From positions 83,282 through 147,281 of the forward strand of contig NZ_KQ950183.1 of assembly GCF_001517975.1 (NCBI RefSeq): DNA of 64,000 nucleotides, written 5' to 3'. Positions within the stretch are counted from its first letter, which is position 1. The number at the start of each line of letters is the position of its first letter. Below are positions 43,669-51,970 of this stretch, piece by piece. This DNA comes from Thermobifida cellulosilytica TB100 (lineage in GTDB: Bacteria > Actinomycetota > Actinomycetes > Streptosporangiales > Streptosporangiaceae). The position numbers and the translations under genes were made by a program. The notes beneath the pieces were generated by a model. That model saw only the letters and a list, made by a program, of their open reading frames with translations. It was not told the DNA's origin and did no database searches.

Positions 43669-46600
43669 GTCCTGTCCACGATGAACGCTCTTTCGAGGAG
43701 GCCGTCGTCGCCGCGATGACCGCCTCCGGTGGCTGGCGGCTGGGGTCCGCCGCCCACTACGACGCCGAGCTTGCGCTCGACACCGCCGAACTGTTCGCGT
43801 TCATCGGGGACACCCAGGGCGACGCCTGGGAGCGCCTCGTCCCCTACTACGGCGGCGACCAGGCCGCCGCCCAGCAGGGCTTCCTCAAGCAGCTCACCAA
43901 GGAGGTCGACCGGCGCGGCACGCTGTCCGTGCTCCGCGAGGGGTTCAAGGACCGGGGGGTGCGGTTCCGGCTCGCCTACTTCAAGCCGTCGCTGGCCGCC
44001 GCCGCGGACTCCTTCGCCGAGTACGACGCCAACCGGCTCACCGTGGTCCGGCAGCTCCGCTACTCCGCGGACGGCTCCGACCGGGGCAACGCGCTCGACC
44101 TCGTGCTGTTCGTCAACGGGCTGCCGGTGGCCACCGCCGAACTGAAGAACCCGATGACCGGGCAGACCGTCGAGGACGCCAAACGACAGTACCGCTTCGA
44201 CCGCAACCCGATGGAGGCGCTGTTCGCCCGCCGCGCCTTCGTCCACTTCGCCGTCGACCCCGACCAGGTGTTCCTCACCACCCAGTTGCGCGGCAGGGAC
44301 ACCCGCTTCCTGCCGTTCAACACCGGCTCGGCCGGGCCCGGCCGGCCCGGCGGTGCGGGCAACCCGCCCGCCCCCGACGGCGGCTACCGCACCTCCTACC
44401 TGTGGGAGCGGGTGTGGCGGCGCGACGAGTGGCTGGACCTCCTCGAACGGTTCCTGCACGTCGAGGAGAAGAAGACCGACCGGGGCCGCACCTCCCGGAC
44501 GCTGATCTTCCCCCGGTTCCACCAGTGGGACGCGGTGCGGCGGGTGACCGCGCACGCCGCCCGGTACGGCGCCGGGCACAACTACCTCGTCATGCACTCG
44601 GCCGGGTCCGGCAAGTCCAACACCATCGCCTGGCTGGCGCACCGGCTGTCGTCCCTGCACACCCCCGCCGACCCCGCCGAGCTCGACCCGGAGGCCCGCG
44701 CGCGCGGCCTGGAGCCCAACACGCCCGTCTTCGACAAGACGATCATCATCACCGACCGGACCGTCCTGGACCGCCAGCTCCAGGACACCGTGGGCGGCTT
44801 CCAGCAGACCGAGGGCCTGGTGGTGCGGGTCGACGGCCGCCACGGCTCCAAGTCCGAACAGCTCGCCCGGGCGCTGTCCGGCCGCACCGGGCGCATCGTC
44901 GTGGTCACCCTCCAGACGTTCCCCGCCCTCCTCGACTACCTGCGGCGCGAGCCCGCCGAGATCCGCGGCGGCCGGTTCGCGGTCATCGTGGACGAGGCGC
45001 ACTCCTCCCAGTCCGGCGACGCCGCCGCCGACGTCAAACGGGTGCTGCGCGGCCTCGGCCTGGACGCCGACGACGACACCGACATCGCCGAGGGCGCCGA
45101 CCCCACCGAGCGGGCGCTCACCGAGTCCGCGAAGGCGCGGGGCCGCAGCCGCAACCTGTCCTACTTCGCGTTCACCGCCACCCCCAAGCACAAGACCCTG
45201 GAACTGTTCGGGGAGTGGGACGCCGAGGCACAGCAGTACCGGCCGTTCCACACCTACTCGATGCGCCAGGCCATCGAGGAGGGCTTCATCCTCGACCCGC
45301 TGCGCAACTACGTCACCTACAAGTCCTACTTCCGGTTGGTGCGCCAGGACCCCCACGACCCCGAGGTGGACCCGGACAAGGCGAGCTCGCTGCTGGCCCG
45401 CTTCGCCTACCTCAACCCGGCCATGCTTGCCCAGCACGCCGAGATCATCGTGGAGCACTTCCGCGCGCACACCGCCGGGCTGCTGGGCGGGCGCGCCAAG
45501 GCCATGGTCGTCACCCGGTCCCGGGAGAACGCGGTGCGGCTGTACCGGGCGCTGCGTAGCTACATCGCCGACCGCGGCTACCCCGACCCGGGCGTGCTCG
45601 TCGCGTTCTCCGGCTCCCTGAAGCTCGCGGGCGAGGCCGAGGAGCTCACCGAGTCCGCGGTCAACGGGTTCCCCGAGGGGGAGCTGCCCGGACGGTTCGC
45701 CTACACCGCCGCCGACGACCGCAACGCCGCCGCGCGCCGCGCCGCCGGGAAGCGCGAGTACCGCATCCTCGTGGTGGCCGAGAAGTACCAGACCGGCTTC
45801 GACCAGCCGCTGCTCACCACCATGTACGTGGAGAAGCCGCTCAAGGGCATCGCGGCCGTGCAGACCCTGTCCCGGCTCAACCGCACCCACCCCCTCAAGG
45901 CGCAGGAGGACCTGTTCGTCCTCGACTTCGTCAACGAGGCCGAGGACATCCAGGCCGCGTTCCGCCCCTTCCACGAGGAGGCGGTCACCGCCGGCACCGA
46001 CCCCAACCTGCTCTACGAGGCGCAGGGCCGGGTCATGGAGCCGCCGATCCTGCTGCCCGGGGAGATGGCCGAGTTCGCCGCCGCCTACCTGGACGCGCGC
46101 CGGGAGGACGGGCGCTCCGGGAAGCACGCCGAGCTGCACACCCTCACCACCCCGGCGGTGGAGCGCTACTGGGAGCTGTACCACGGCGACGAGGCCGACC
46201 GGGCCACGGCCGAGCGGTTCCGCGCCGACCTGACCGACTACATCCGCAAGTACGGGTTCCTCGCCCAGGTCGTGCCCTACACCGACCCCGAACTGGAACA
46301 GCTCTACCTGTTCGCCAAGCACCTCGCGCCCCGGTTGCGCGGCAGCGGTGACGGGAGCGTGGACATCGGCGAGGTCGACCTGAGCCACCTGCGGGTCACC
46401 AAGACCGGCGAGCACAACCTCAGCCTGGACGCCGAGGGCGAGCAGGCGCTGCCCGGATTCTCCGACCAGGCCGGGGCGGGACCCGACGAGCCGGAGAAGA
46501 TGCTGCTGTCGGAGATCATCGCCGCGCTCAACGAGCGCTTCGGCCAGTGCCTCTCGGAGGCCGACCGGCTCATGGTCGAGGAGCGGCTGGCCGCCGCCAT

Positions 46601-46829
46601 GGGCAACCCCGACGTGCAGTTGGCGGCCGTCGCCAACTCCGACGAGGAGGCGTTCGCGCACGTCTTCGACCCGGTGATGGAAGACGTGATGCTGGAGCGC
46701 GCCGAGGCCAACAGCACGTTCACCGACCGCTACTTCGGCGACGACGAGTTCCGCAGCTCCCTCAACAACAGCATGCGCCGCGCCGCGTTCCGCCTGCTGC
46801 GCCGCCAGCACGGCGTCACCGACCGCTAG
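43665..46829 (+). CDS. hsdR: Type I restriction endonuclease subunit HsdR
   Basis: Motor and nuclease subunit, 1054 aa. The PD-(D/E)xK nuclease core is seen as GLPVATAELKNP near residue 160. The helicase motifs are HSAGSGKSNTIAWLAHRL (Walker A, about 310), TDRTVLDRQLQ, DEAHSSQSG (about 441), FTATPKHKTLELF and QTLSRLNRTHP. The C-terminal helical domain ends the protein. All key residues look intact, so together with hsdM and hsdS this is a complete system. ATG 43665 overlaps the hsdS stop. Confidence 0.95.
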   Translation: MSPVHDERSFEEAVVAAMTASGGWRLGSAAHYDAELALDTAELFAFIGDTQGDAWERLVPYYGGDQAAAQQGFLKQLTKEVDRRGTLSVLREGFKDRGVRFRLAYFKPSLAAAADSFAEYDANRLTVVRQLRYSADGSDRGNALDLVLFVNGLPVATAELKNPMTGQTVEDAKRQYRFDRNPMEALFARRAFVHFAVDPDQVFLTTQLRGRDTRFLPFNTGSAGPGRPGGAGNPPAPDGGYRTSYLWERVWRRDEWLDLLERFLHVEEKKTDRGRTSRTLIFPRFHQWDAVRRVTAHAARYGAGHNYLVMHSAGSGKSNTIAWLAHRLSSLHTPADPAELDPEARARGLEPNTPVFDKTIIITDRTVLDRQLQDTVGGFQQTEGLVVRVDGRHGSKSEQLARALSGRTGRIVVVTLQTFPALLDYLRREPAEIRGGRFAVIVDEAHSSQSGDAAADVKRVLRGLGLDADDDTDIAEGADPTERALTESAKARGRSRNLSYFAFTATPKHKTLELFGEWDAEAQQYRPFHTYSMRQAIEEGFILDPLRNYVTYKSYFRLVRQDPHDPEVDPDKASSLLARFAYLNPAMLAQHAEIIVEHFRAHTAGLLGGRAKAMVVTRSRENAVRLYRALRSYIADRGYPDPGVLVAFSGSLKLAGEAEELTESAVNGFPEGELPGRFAYTAADDRNAAARRAAGKREYRILVVAEKYQTGFDQPLLTTMYVEKPLKGIAAVQTLSRLNRTHPLKAQEDLFVLDFVNEAEDIQAAFRPFHEEAVTAGTDPNLLYEAQGRVMEPPILLPGEMAEFAAAYLDARREDGRSGKHAELHTLTTPAVERYWELYHGDEADRATAERFRADLTDYIRKYGFLAQVVPYTDPELEQLYLFAKHLAPRLRGSGDGSVDIGEVDLSHLRVTKTGEHNLSLDAEGEQALPGFSDQAGAGPDEPEKMLLSEIIAALNERFGQCLSEADRLMVEERLAAAMGNPDVQLAAVANSDEEAFAHVFDPVMEDVMLERAEANSTFTDRYFGDDEFRSSLNNSMRRAAFRLLRRQHGVTDR

Positions 46830-46874
46830 CCCGCCGGGCGCGACTCCGCCCGGCCCCGGTGCCACGGCCGCCGC

Positions 46875-46896
46875 CTGCCGGTGCCGGGACCGGCAG
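46875..46896. terminator. Hairpin between hsdR and the Nudix gene
   Basis: CTGCCGGT and ACCGGCAG form a perfect 8-bp stem with a 6-base loop in the 84-base gap between convergent genes. Confidence 0.6.
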
Positions 46897-46913
46897 ACGA
46901 CGGGGAGGCCGGG

Positions 46914-47468
46914 TCAGCCGGTGGCCGCCGCGAGTCTGGCGGCCAGTCGCGGTGCGGGAAGCTCCGCCGGGCTGCGCCACGCGTGGCCGGTGACCTCCTC
47001 CGTCTGGAGGTGCACCCCGTGGGCGGAGGCCCGGTGCAGGTAGCGGAAGTCGAAGTGCCAGTGTTCGGGCTCGCCCCTGGCCGGGTTGGCGGGAATCCGG
47101 TGGATGTCGAGGTCGATGGGGGCCGGGTCTGTTCCGTCGTGGGGGTGGACGTGTTGGGGGTGCAGGCCGGTCTCCTCGGCCAGTTCGCGCAGGGAGGCGG
47201 CGAGCAGGTCGGTGTCTTCGGGCTCCAGGTGGCCGCCGGGCAGCAGCCAGGCGTTCAGTGCTCTGTGGCGGATCAGCAGCACCCGGTTGTCGGGGTCGAC
47301 CACCACCGCTCCGGCGGTGGCGTGGCCGATGCGGAACTCCGTGCGCGAGGACAGGTCGTGGCCCTCGGCGAGGGCCTGCTCCAGCAGTCCGACCCGGTCG
47401 CGCTCATCGGGGAAGCGGGCGAGGTAGCGGTCCAGGGCGGCGCGGATCTGCGCGTTGGTGACGGTCAT
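46914..47468 (-). CDS. Nudix hydrolase, copy 1
   Basis: A 184-aa Nudix-fold hydrolase, expected to cleave a nucleoside diphosphate linked to another group. The Nudix-box region is GGHLEPEDTDLLAASLRELA followed by EETG near residues 78-102; the first conserved glutamate position is shifted or replaced, so metal binding should be checked. Its start overlaps the stop of the SAH-hydrolase-like gene (ATGA), so the two are co-translated. A near-identical copy lies at 50104-50682; the proteins differ mainly in the last residues. Confidence 0.88.
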   Translation of the reverse strand: MTVTNAQIRAALDRYLARFPDERDRVGLLEQALAEGHDLSSRTEFRIGHATAGAVVVDPDNRVLLIRHRALNAWLLPGGHLEPEDTDLLAASLRELAEETGLHPQHVHPHDGTDPAPIDLDIHRIPANPARGEPEHWHFDFRYLHRASAHGVHLQTEEVTGHAWRSPAELPAPRLAARLAAATG

Positions 47469-47476
47469 GGTGCTCC
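46927..47476 (-). repeat. 550-bp direct repeat, copy 1 (Nudix gene)
   Basis: Identical to 50141-50690 except for three bases, at a constant offset of 3214. Both copies have the same orientation. It covers nearly the whole Nudix gene and 8 bases upstream of its start. Confidence 0.95.
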
Positions 47477-48595
47477 AGTGAAGTGGTCCAGCCAGGTGGC
47501 CGCAATCGATTCGCGGATATCTGCGGGAAGTTCGTGGTGTCCGGGCTCGTGTTCCTGGTCGGCCAGCAACGCGACAGCAGCGAGTATTTCGGCCTGGACC
47601 AGGAAGATGAAGGCACCCACGCTGGCTCCGTGCAGGAAGTTGACGGCATTGCCGTCGTTGAGGACGTAGAAGTAGTGACCGGTGCGGGAGTAGCGGGTGA
47701 CATGGGGGGCGACGTGCTCGCTGGTGTAGCTCCGGTGGAGTACGTCGAGCTCGAGTTCGTCGTCGGACGAGGTGACCGATGCGATGTAGGCCCCGTTGGC
47801 GACACGGTCGAAATCCCCCTGCCTGAGCGCCAGGTTGCCGGTCGCGCATACGATGATGCCCGCGTCGGTGAGGGCTTCACGCAGGGAACAGGTTGTGCGG
47901 AACCCCTGGGCGAGTGCGTGGGTGCGTTTGACTGGATCGGTATCGAATACCGTTACTTGTACGTTTCTGGTGTGCAGCATGTGAGCCACCGAGGAACCCA
48001 GTTTCCCGAACCCGATCACTGTTGCGCCGCGGCCGTAGAGGATTTCCCCCCGGGAACGGATCAGCGCTTCGGTGGAGAACACGACTGACTGGCCCACGAG
48101 ATAGTCCTCGGGGGTTTTGAGCGGGGAACGGGCCACGCTGTACACCGGGCACGGTGGTTTGTCGTAGGCCAGGTAACGACGGTGCCCGTTCTCGGTGTCC
48201 TCGACCAACCCCAGGATCTGTCCGGAGAACCTGTCGCAGATCTGCGGGAGAGCTGGAGCAAAGTACCCGCCGACGTCCAGCAGCACCAGACGTTGCCCGG
48301 GGGCGCGATTCTCCAGGTAGGACAGGGCTTGTTCGGGGCAGGCGAAGCGGTTCCGGTCGAGTTGGTCGCATCTCCAGTGCTGGGAGGCTTCCTGGTGCGC
48401 TGTGGGGTCGATGCTCTTGGGCTTGGGAAGCAGGGCGCACACCTGCGTCAGTTGAGCGAGTGCGTGAAGGAAGAGCGGGCGTTCTGCGAGCAAGTGGGTG
48501 ACCGCGATGGAGGACACACGTCGAGTGGGGGCGAACGGGCTTGTGACCTTGGTGAAGTAAGCAGTGATCCGGTCGCGTTCGAAGTCTTCCAGCAC
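47465..48595 (-). CDS. S-adenosylhomocysteine hydrolase-like NAD-binding protein
   Basis: A 376-aa protein related to S-adenosylhomocysteine hydrolase. The NAD-binding Rossmann domain is clear in GRGATVIGFGKLGSSVAHML and VTVFDTDPVKRTHAL. DAGIIVCATGNLAL and YVLNDGNAVNFLHG correspond to late motifs of that family. The N-terminal substrate half is divergent and I cannot identify the catalytic lysine and histidines of true enzymes. A different oxidoreductase-type reaction or a sensor role is possible. GTG 48595 has AGGAG six bases upstream; TTG 48625 would add 10 residues. It is followed directly by the Nudix gene. Confidence 0.75.
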   Translation of the reverse strand: MLEDFERDRITAYFTKVTSPFAPTRRVSSIAVTHLLAERPLFLHALAQLTQVCALLPKPKSIDPTAHQEASQHWRCDQLDRNRFACPEQALSYLENRAPGQRLVLLDVGGYFAPALPQICDRFSGQILGLVEDTENGHRRYLAYDKPPCPVYSVARSPLKTPEDYLVGQSVVFSTEALIRSRGEILYGRGATVIGFGKLGSSVAHMLHTRNVQVTVFDTDPVKRTHALAQGFRTTCSLREALTDAGIIVCATGNLALRQGDFDRVANGAYIASVTSSDDELELDVLHRSYTSEHVAPHVTRYSRTGHYFYVLNDGNAVNFLHGASVGAFIFLVQAEILAAVALLADQEHEPGHHELPADIRESIAATWLDHFTGAP

Positions 48596-48622
48596 GGAGG
48601 GCTCCTGGCTGCGAGGAGGGGT

Positions 48623-48664
48623 CAAAGCATCACAACCTTAATGCTTTGATGATTGATGCATCAA
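48623..48664 (-). promoter_or_regulatory. Promoter with two operators before the SAH-hydrolase-like gene
   Basis: CAAAGCAT (48623-48630) and ATGCTTTG (48641-48648) are a perfect 8-bp inverted repeat with a 10-base spacer, and TTGATGCATCAA (48653-48664) is a perfect 12-bp palindrome. On the - strand, TTGATG and TTAAGG spaced by 17 bases would be the -35 and -10 elements, so the palindromes cover both. The GntR/UTRA protein encoded just upstream is the obvious candidate to bind. Confidence 0.65.
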
Positions 48665-48707
48665 GGTAATAGCTGTGATTCCTCTCTGAGGCACAGGTGT
48701 CCCGCAG

Positions 48708-49469
48708 TTACCCGATGACGTCCCGGTACAGAAGTTCGTACCGGTGGGCGCCCTTGACCAGGATGGAAACCTCAATGGGGCGGGACTGGTCGGTGTAGAC
48801 GGTGCGCAGGGTGCGCAGCACGGGGACGTCGTCGGGTAGCTCCAATGCTTCGAACTCCTCGGTGGTGGCCAGCCGGGCCGATACCCGGTCGACGTGCTCA
48901 CGCGCCGGATACCCGAGGTCAGCGAGAAGACGCGGGGAGCCTCCGCGGATTTTCTTCTTTTCCAGGAGGGGGGTGCCGCGCGCGATCTCCATCGGAAAGT
49001 AGTTCCACACCAGTTCAGCGGGTTCGTCGTCCAGAAGCAGCATCTGGTGGCGCAGTGCCGCACTCTGCCCCGCTTCGAGCCCCAGTTCCCGGGCCACCTC
49101 GGGCGGAGGAACCGTCTCCCCCACGGTGATCAGGCGTGCGGAGCCTCGCTGGGAGCGGCGCTTCGCCTCACTGATCCACCGGTAGGGCTGCTGCTCTGCG
49201 GCTGGGGGAAAGTAGGAGGCAGGTTGAAGAGCCAGAGGCGTCTCGTTCCGCACGTACACTCCGACTCCGGCCCGGCCGATGACGAATCCCTCTTCTTTGA
49301 GGACCTTCAGTGTGCGTTGTACGGTCTGGCCGGTCACCTGGTAGCGCGATGCCAATTCCTGGGTGGTGGGCAACTGCTGGCCGGGGGCCAGCTCTCCGGA
49401 CATGATGGCGGCGCGCAGTTCGGCCGCGATCTGCTGGTGTCGGGGACGGGAGTCTTTCTTGTGCGCCAC
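48708..49469 (-). CDS. GntR/HutC-type regulator with UTRA domain
   Basis: A 253-aa transcription factor. The winged helix is at residues about 8-75 (HQQIAAELRAAIMSGELAPG, LPTTQELASRYQVTGQTVQR) and the UTRA effector domain at about 100-248, ending GAHRYELLYRDVIG. UTRA domains bind small metabolites. It lies 3 bases after the UTRA-only gene and 80 bases before the operator region of the SAH-hydrolase-like gene, so it probably controls that gene and the Nudix gene in response to a metabolite. Confidence 0.9.
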   Translation of the reverse strand: MAHKKDSRPRHQQIAAELRAAIMSGELAPGQQLPTTQELASRYQVTGQTVQRTLKVLKEEGFVIGRAGVGVYVRNETPLALQPASYFPPAAEQQPYRWISEAKRRSQRGSARLITVGETVPPPEVARELGLEAGQSAALRHQMLLLDDEPAELVWNYFPMEIARGTPLLEKKKIRGGSPRLLADLGYPAREHVDRVSARLATTEEFEALELPDDVPVLRTLRTVYTDQSRPIEVSILVKGAHRYELLYRDVIG

Positions 49470-49472
49470 CGC

Positions 49473-50006
49473 TCAGCCCACCATGATCCGGTAACGCAGG
49501 TGGCGGCCTTCCGGGCGCATGATCATCATCGACGCCTCGAACGCCGTGCCGTCAAAGGCGCGGGTGACCCGAAACAGGACGAGTACGGGGTGCCCTTCCG
49601 TGATCTCCAGTTCGGCAGCCTCGACAGCGGTGGCTTGGCGGACGCTGATGTCCTCGACCACCTCGTGGGGTGGGTATCCCAGTCGGGCCAGCAGTGTGGG
49701 TGCGCCTCCGGGGATCTTGCGTGGTTCTGCCAACTCGGTACCTGACGCGATCGGTGTCGGGTAGTAGGAGTGGGTCAACTCCACCGGCCGACCGTCGAAC
49801 AGCATGATCCGGCGGCGCAGTACGACTGGGCTGCCCTCCGCGAGAGCGAACGCCTCGGCCACCGGTTCGGGAGCGGGCACCTCGGCCACCTCGACCAGGC
49901 GCTGTGAAGTCCTTCCACCACCCTGCGCAGACCACGGGTCGGGCACTCCCGCGGCACGGGGCGTCACGTAGTCCACGGAGTCGTCGTTCACGCGCGGTAG
50001 ATCCAC
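49473..50006 (-). CDS. UTRA domain protein lacking a DNA-binding domain
   Basis: A 177-aa protein that matches the UTRA effector domain of GntR/HutC regulators (RRRIMLFDGRPVELTHSYYP, FRVTRAFDGTAFEASMMIMR, RYRIMVG at the end) and is clearly paralogous to the effector part of the next gene's product. The first 40 residues contain no winged helix. GGGGAGGA precedes GTG 50006, so this is a complete gene rather than a truncated one. It may form mixed dimers with the neighbouring regulator or act as a ligand sensor. Confidence 0.82.
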   Translation of the reverse strand: MDLPRVNDDSVDYVTPRAAGVPDPWSAQGGGRTSQRLVEVAEVPAPEPVAEAFALAEGSPVVLRRRIMLFDGRPVELTHSYYPTPIASGTELAEPRKIPGGAPTLLARLGYPPHEVVEDISVRQATAVEAAELEITEGHPVLVLFRVTRAFDGTAFEASMMIMRPEGRHLRYRIMVG

Positions 50007-50103
50007 GTTTCCTCCCCGGTGTGATGGTTGTGGTGGCACAGTAGCAAGCACCGCCTTCACCCTACGTCCGGCTTGGAGTGCCGGAATTTGGACGGCCCCG
50101 GTG

Positions 50104-50682
50104 TCACGGCCGCCGGGCGCCGTCGGGCTCTCCGAGGACGGCCGCGAGTCTGGCGGCCAGTCGCGGTGCGGGAAGCTCCGCCGGGCTGCGCCACGCGTGG
50201 CCGGTGACCTCCTCCGTCTGGAGGTGCACCCCGTGGGCGGAGGCCCGGTGCAGGTAGCGGAAGTCGAAGTGCCAGTGTTCGGGCTCGCCCCTGGCCGGGT
50301 TGGCGGGAATCCGGTGGATGTCGAGGTCGATGGGGGCCGGGTCTGTTCCGTCGTGGGGGTGGACGTGTTGGGGGTGCAGGCCGGTCTCCTCGGCCAGTTC
50401 GCGCAGGGAGGCGGCGAGCAGGTCGGTGTCTTCGGGCTCCAGGTGGCCGCCGGGCAGCAGCCAGGCGTTCAGTGCTCTGTGGCGGATCAGCAGCACCCGG
50501 TTGTCGGGGTCGACCACCACCGCTCCGGCGGTGGCGTGGCCGATGCGGAACTCTTTGCGCGAGGACAGGTCGTGGCCCTCGGCGAGGGCCTGCTCCAGCA
50601 GTCCGACCCGGTCGCGCTCGTCGGGGAAGCGGGCGAGGTAGCGGTCCAGGGCGGCGCGGATCTGCGCGTTGGTGACGGTCAT
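50104..50682 (-). CDS. Nudix hydrolase, copy 2
   Basis: A 192-aa Nudix hydrolase whose first 180 residues are almost identical to copy 1 at 46914-47468 (for example FRIGHATAGAVVVDPDNRVL), with one Thr/Lys change near residue 42. The C-terminus differs, ending GEPDGARRP. The 45 bases before its start still resemble the 3' end of the SAH-hydrolase-like gene (shared GCAATCGATTCGCG), so the original duplication took in the end of that gene, which has since decayed here. It has no own upstream operon partner. Confidence 0.88.
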   Translation of the reverse strand: MTVTNAQIRAALDRYLARFPDERDRVGLLEQALAEGHDLSSRKEFRIGHATAGAVVVDPDNRVLLIRHRALNAWLLPGGHLEPEDTDLLAASLRELAEETGLHPQHVHPHDGTDPAPIDLDIHRIPANPARGEPEHWHFDFRYLHRASAHGVHLQTEEVTGHAWRSPAELPAPRLAARLAAVLGEPDGARRP

Positions 50683-50690
50683 GGTGCTCC
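50141..50690 (-). repeat. 550-bp direct repeat, copy 2 (Nudix gene)
   Basis: Partner of 46927-47476, with three mismatches. The 2.66 kb between the copies carries the SAH-hydrolase-like, GntR and UTRA-only genes, which could be deleted or amplified by recombination. Confidence 0.95.
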
Positions 50691-50764
50691 GGTCAACCGG
50701 CCCGGCCGGGGGCCCGCAATCGATTCGCGCACACCGGAGGACACCCATGAAGATGACGTTAAGT

Positions 50765-50806
50765 AGCGAAAGCGTCACCCATTTCGCTGATGTGTGATGT
50801 AATCAC
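50765..50806. promoter_or_regulatory. Two inverted repeats between Nudix copy 2 and a small gene
   Basis: AGCGAAA and TTTCGCT (50765-50788, 10-base spacer) and GTGAT and ATCAC (50794-50806, 3-base spacer) lie in an AT-rich divergent region. TGTAAT at 50798-50803 could be a -10 box for the small + strand gene. Regulator unknown. Confidence 0.4.
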
Positions 50807-50889
50807 TTCAGCGTCCCCCGAGACTCGCACCTCAGGGTGAGACGTCTCCCCGGCCCCCGCCGCGCCGTCCCTCGATTCTGAGGAGAGCC

Positions 50890-51090
50890 ATGCTCTGTCA
50901 CTGCGGTGAGCCCGTCTCTGTCAGCTACGACCACTACCCCAGCCCGTTCTGCGGCAATTGCAGTCTCGTCAGCGCGTCGCGGGACTCGGCGTCCAGCTCT
51001 TCCGGCGGGGCCGTCTGGCTGATGCTCTACGGAGCGCTCGGCCTGGGCCTGGCCGTGCTGCTGGCGTTCGAGCTCCTCACAGGCTGGTAG
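50890..51090 (+). CDS. Small zinc-ribbon membrane protein, unknown
   Basis: A 66-aa protein that starts MLCHCGEPVSVSYDHYPSPF and continues CGNC, giving a CxC and CxxC pair that could hold zinc. A single membrane segment covers residues about 42-63 (VWLMLYGALGLGLAVLLAFE). GAGGAG precedes ATG 50890. No family is recognised; the cysteines, ribosome-binding site and membrane segment make a real gene likely. Confidence 0.65.
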   Translation: MLCHCGEPVSVSYDHYPSPFCGNCSLVSASRDSASSSSGGAVWLMLYGALGLGLAVLLAFELLTGW

Positions 51091-51269
51091 GACCGCCAGC
51101 CCGGTCCGCCGGCGGTCCCGCGCCCGATCGGGGGGAGGCGCGGGGCCGTGCGGCCGCCCTCGTCGGTGAGGGGGAGGGCAGAGGCGGTCGCCGCCCCGGA
51201 GACGGCTGCCGCCTCCGGCCCGGTGCCCGCGGGCCGCGACGGCCGCGCCCGGCCGTCGCGGCGACCGGG

Positions 51270-51569
51270 TCAGTAGACGCGGGTGACCGTGGTCTTCTCG
51301 GTGGAGAGGAGGTAGTCCTCGGGGTCGAGGTTCATCGCCGCGCGCCTGGGGGAGGCCCAGTAGCGGCGGTTGGCCTCGGCGAAGCCCTCGGGGCCGTCGT
51401 AGCCGAGGGTCCAGATGAACCTGTTGTTCTCGCGGTCGATCCACGCGCCTTCGATGGTGAACCCGAGTTCCAGGCGCAGCGGGACGATCTCCTCGCGCCA
51501 ACGCCGCACCCACTCGTCCAGCAGTCCCTCGCGGACCGTGTAGACGCGGTGCTCGACGGTACCGGCCAT
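51270..51569 (-). CDS. NIPSNAP family protein
   Basis: A 99-aa protein of the dimeric alpha/beta barrel NIPSNAP family, with EHRVYTVREGLLDEWVRRW at the start, ENNRFIWTLGYDGPEGF in the middle and the conserved late tyrosine region. Biological role in bacteria is unknown; some relatives modify small molecules. The gene starts at ATG 51569 and is transcribed away from the methyltransferase gene. Confidence 0.85.
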   Translation of the reverse strand: MAGTVEHRVYTVREGLLDEWVRRWREEIVPLRLELGFTIEGAWIDRENNRFIWTLGYDGPEGFAEANRRYWASPRRAAMNLDPEDYLLSTEKTTVTRVY

Positions 51570-51970
51570 GCAACCTGCTCCAATCCTCGGTCGGGGGCGT
51601 CGGCGGGCGACACACACACGGTAGTGTGCCCCGAGCCGCCGGAACAGCCGACACGGAACGTGCTTCCCGTCCGCTGTCGAGAGGCGGACCCGAAATGGCC
51701 GGATCCGGCCACGGCGGTCGGTGGCGCCGGTGGGAGGCGGCACGGCCGCTCCGGCGCGGCTCCCCTCCCGGCGGGCCGCTCACGTGGGCCCTGTCCGAAT
51801 TTCCCGCCGGGGAGGAACCGCCGTTCTCCCCGTGGTGGCCGGGGGCGCGTCCGCAGCGAACGGCACCGGGCCCGGGAGGATTCCGGCGAAAACCCCGTGA
51901 GGATTTTCCGTGGAGATTAGTATCGTCGCGGACGCGATCGGTATACGGCCCAGCAAGGAGTGTGCGCCAG
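51570..51970. other. 401-base divergent gap
   Basis: No gene is seen. Promoters of the NIPSNAP gene (- strand) and the methyltransferase gene (+ strand) should lie here. For the latter, TAGTAT at 51918-51923 and TATACG at 51942-51947 resemble -10 boxes. Confidence 0.45.
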
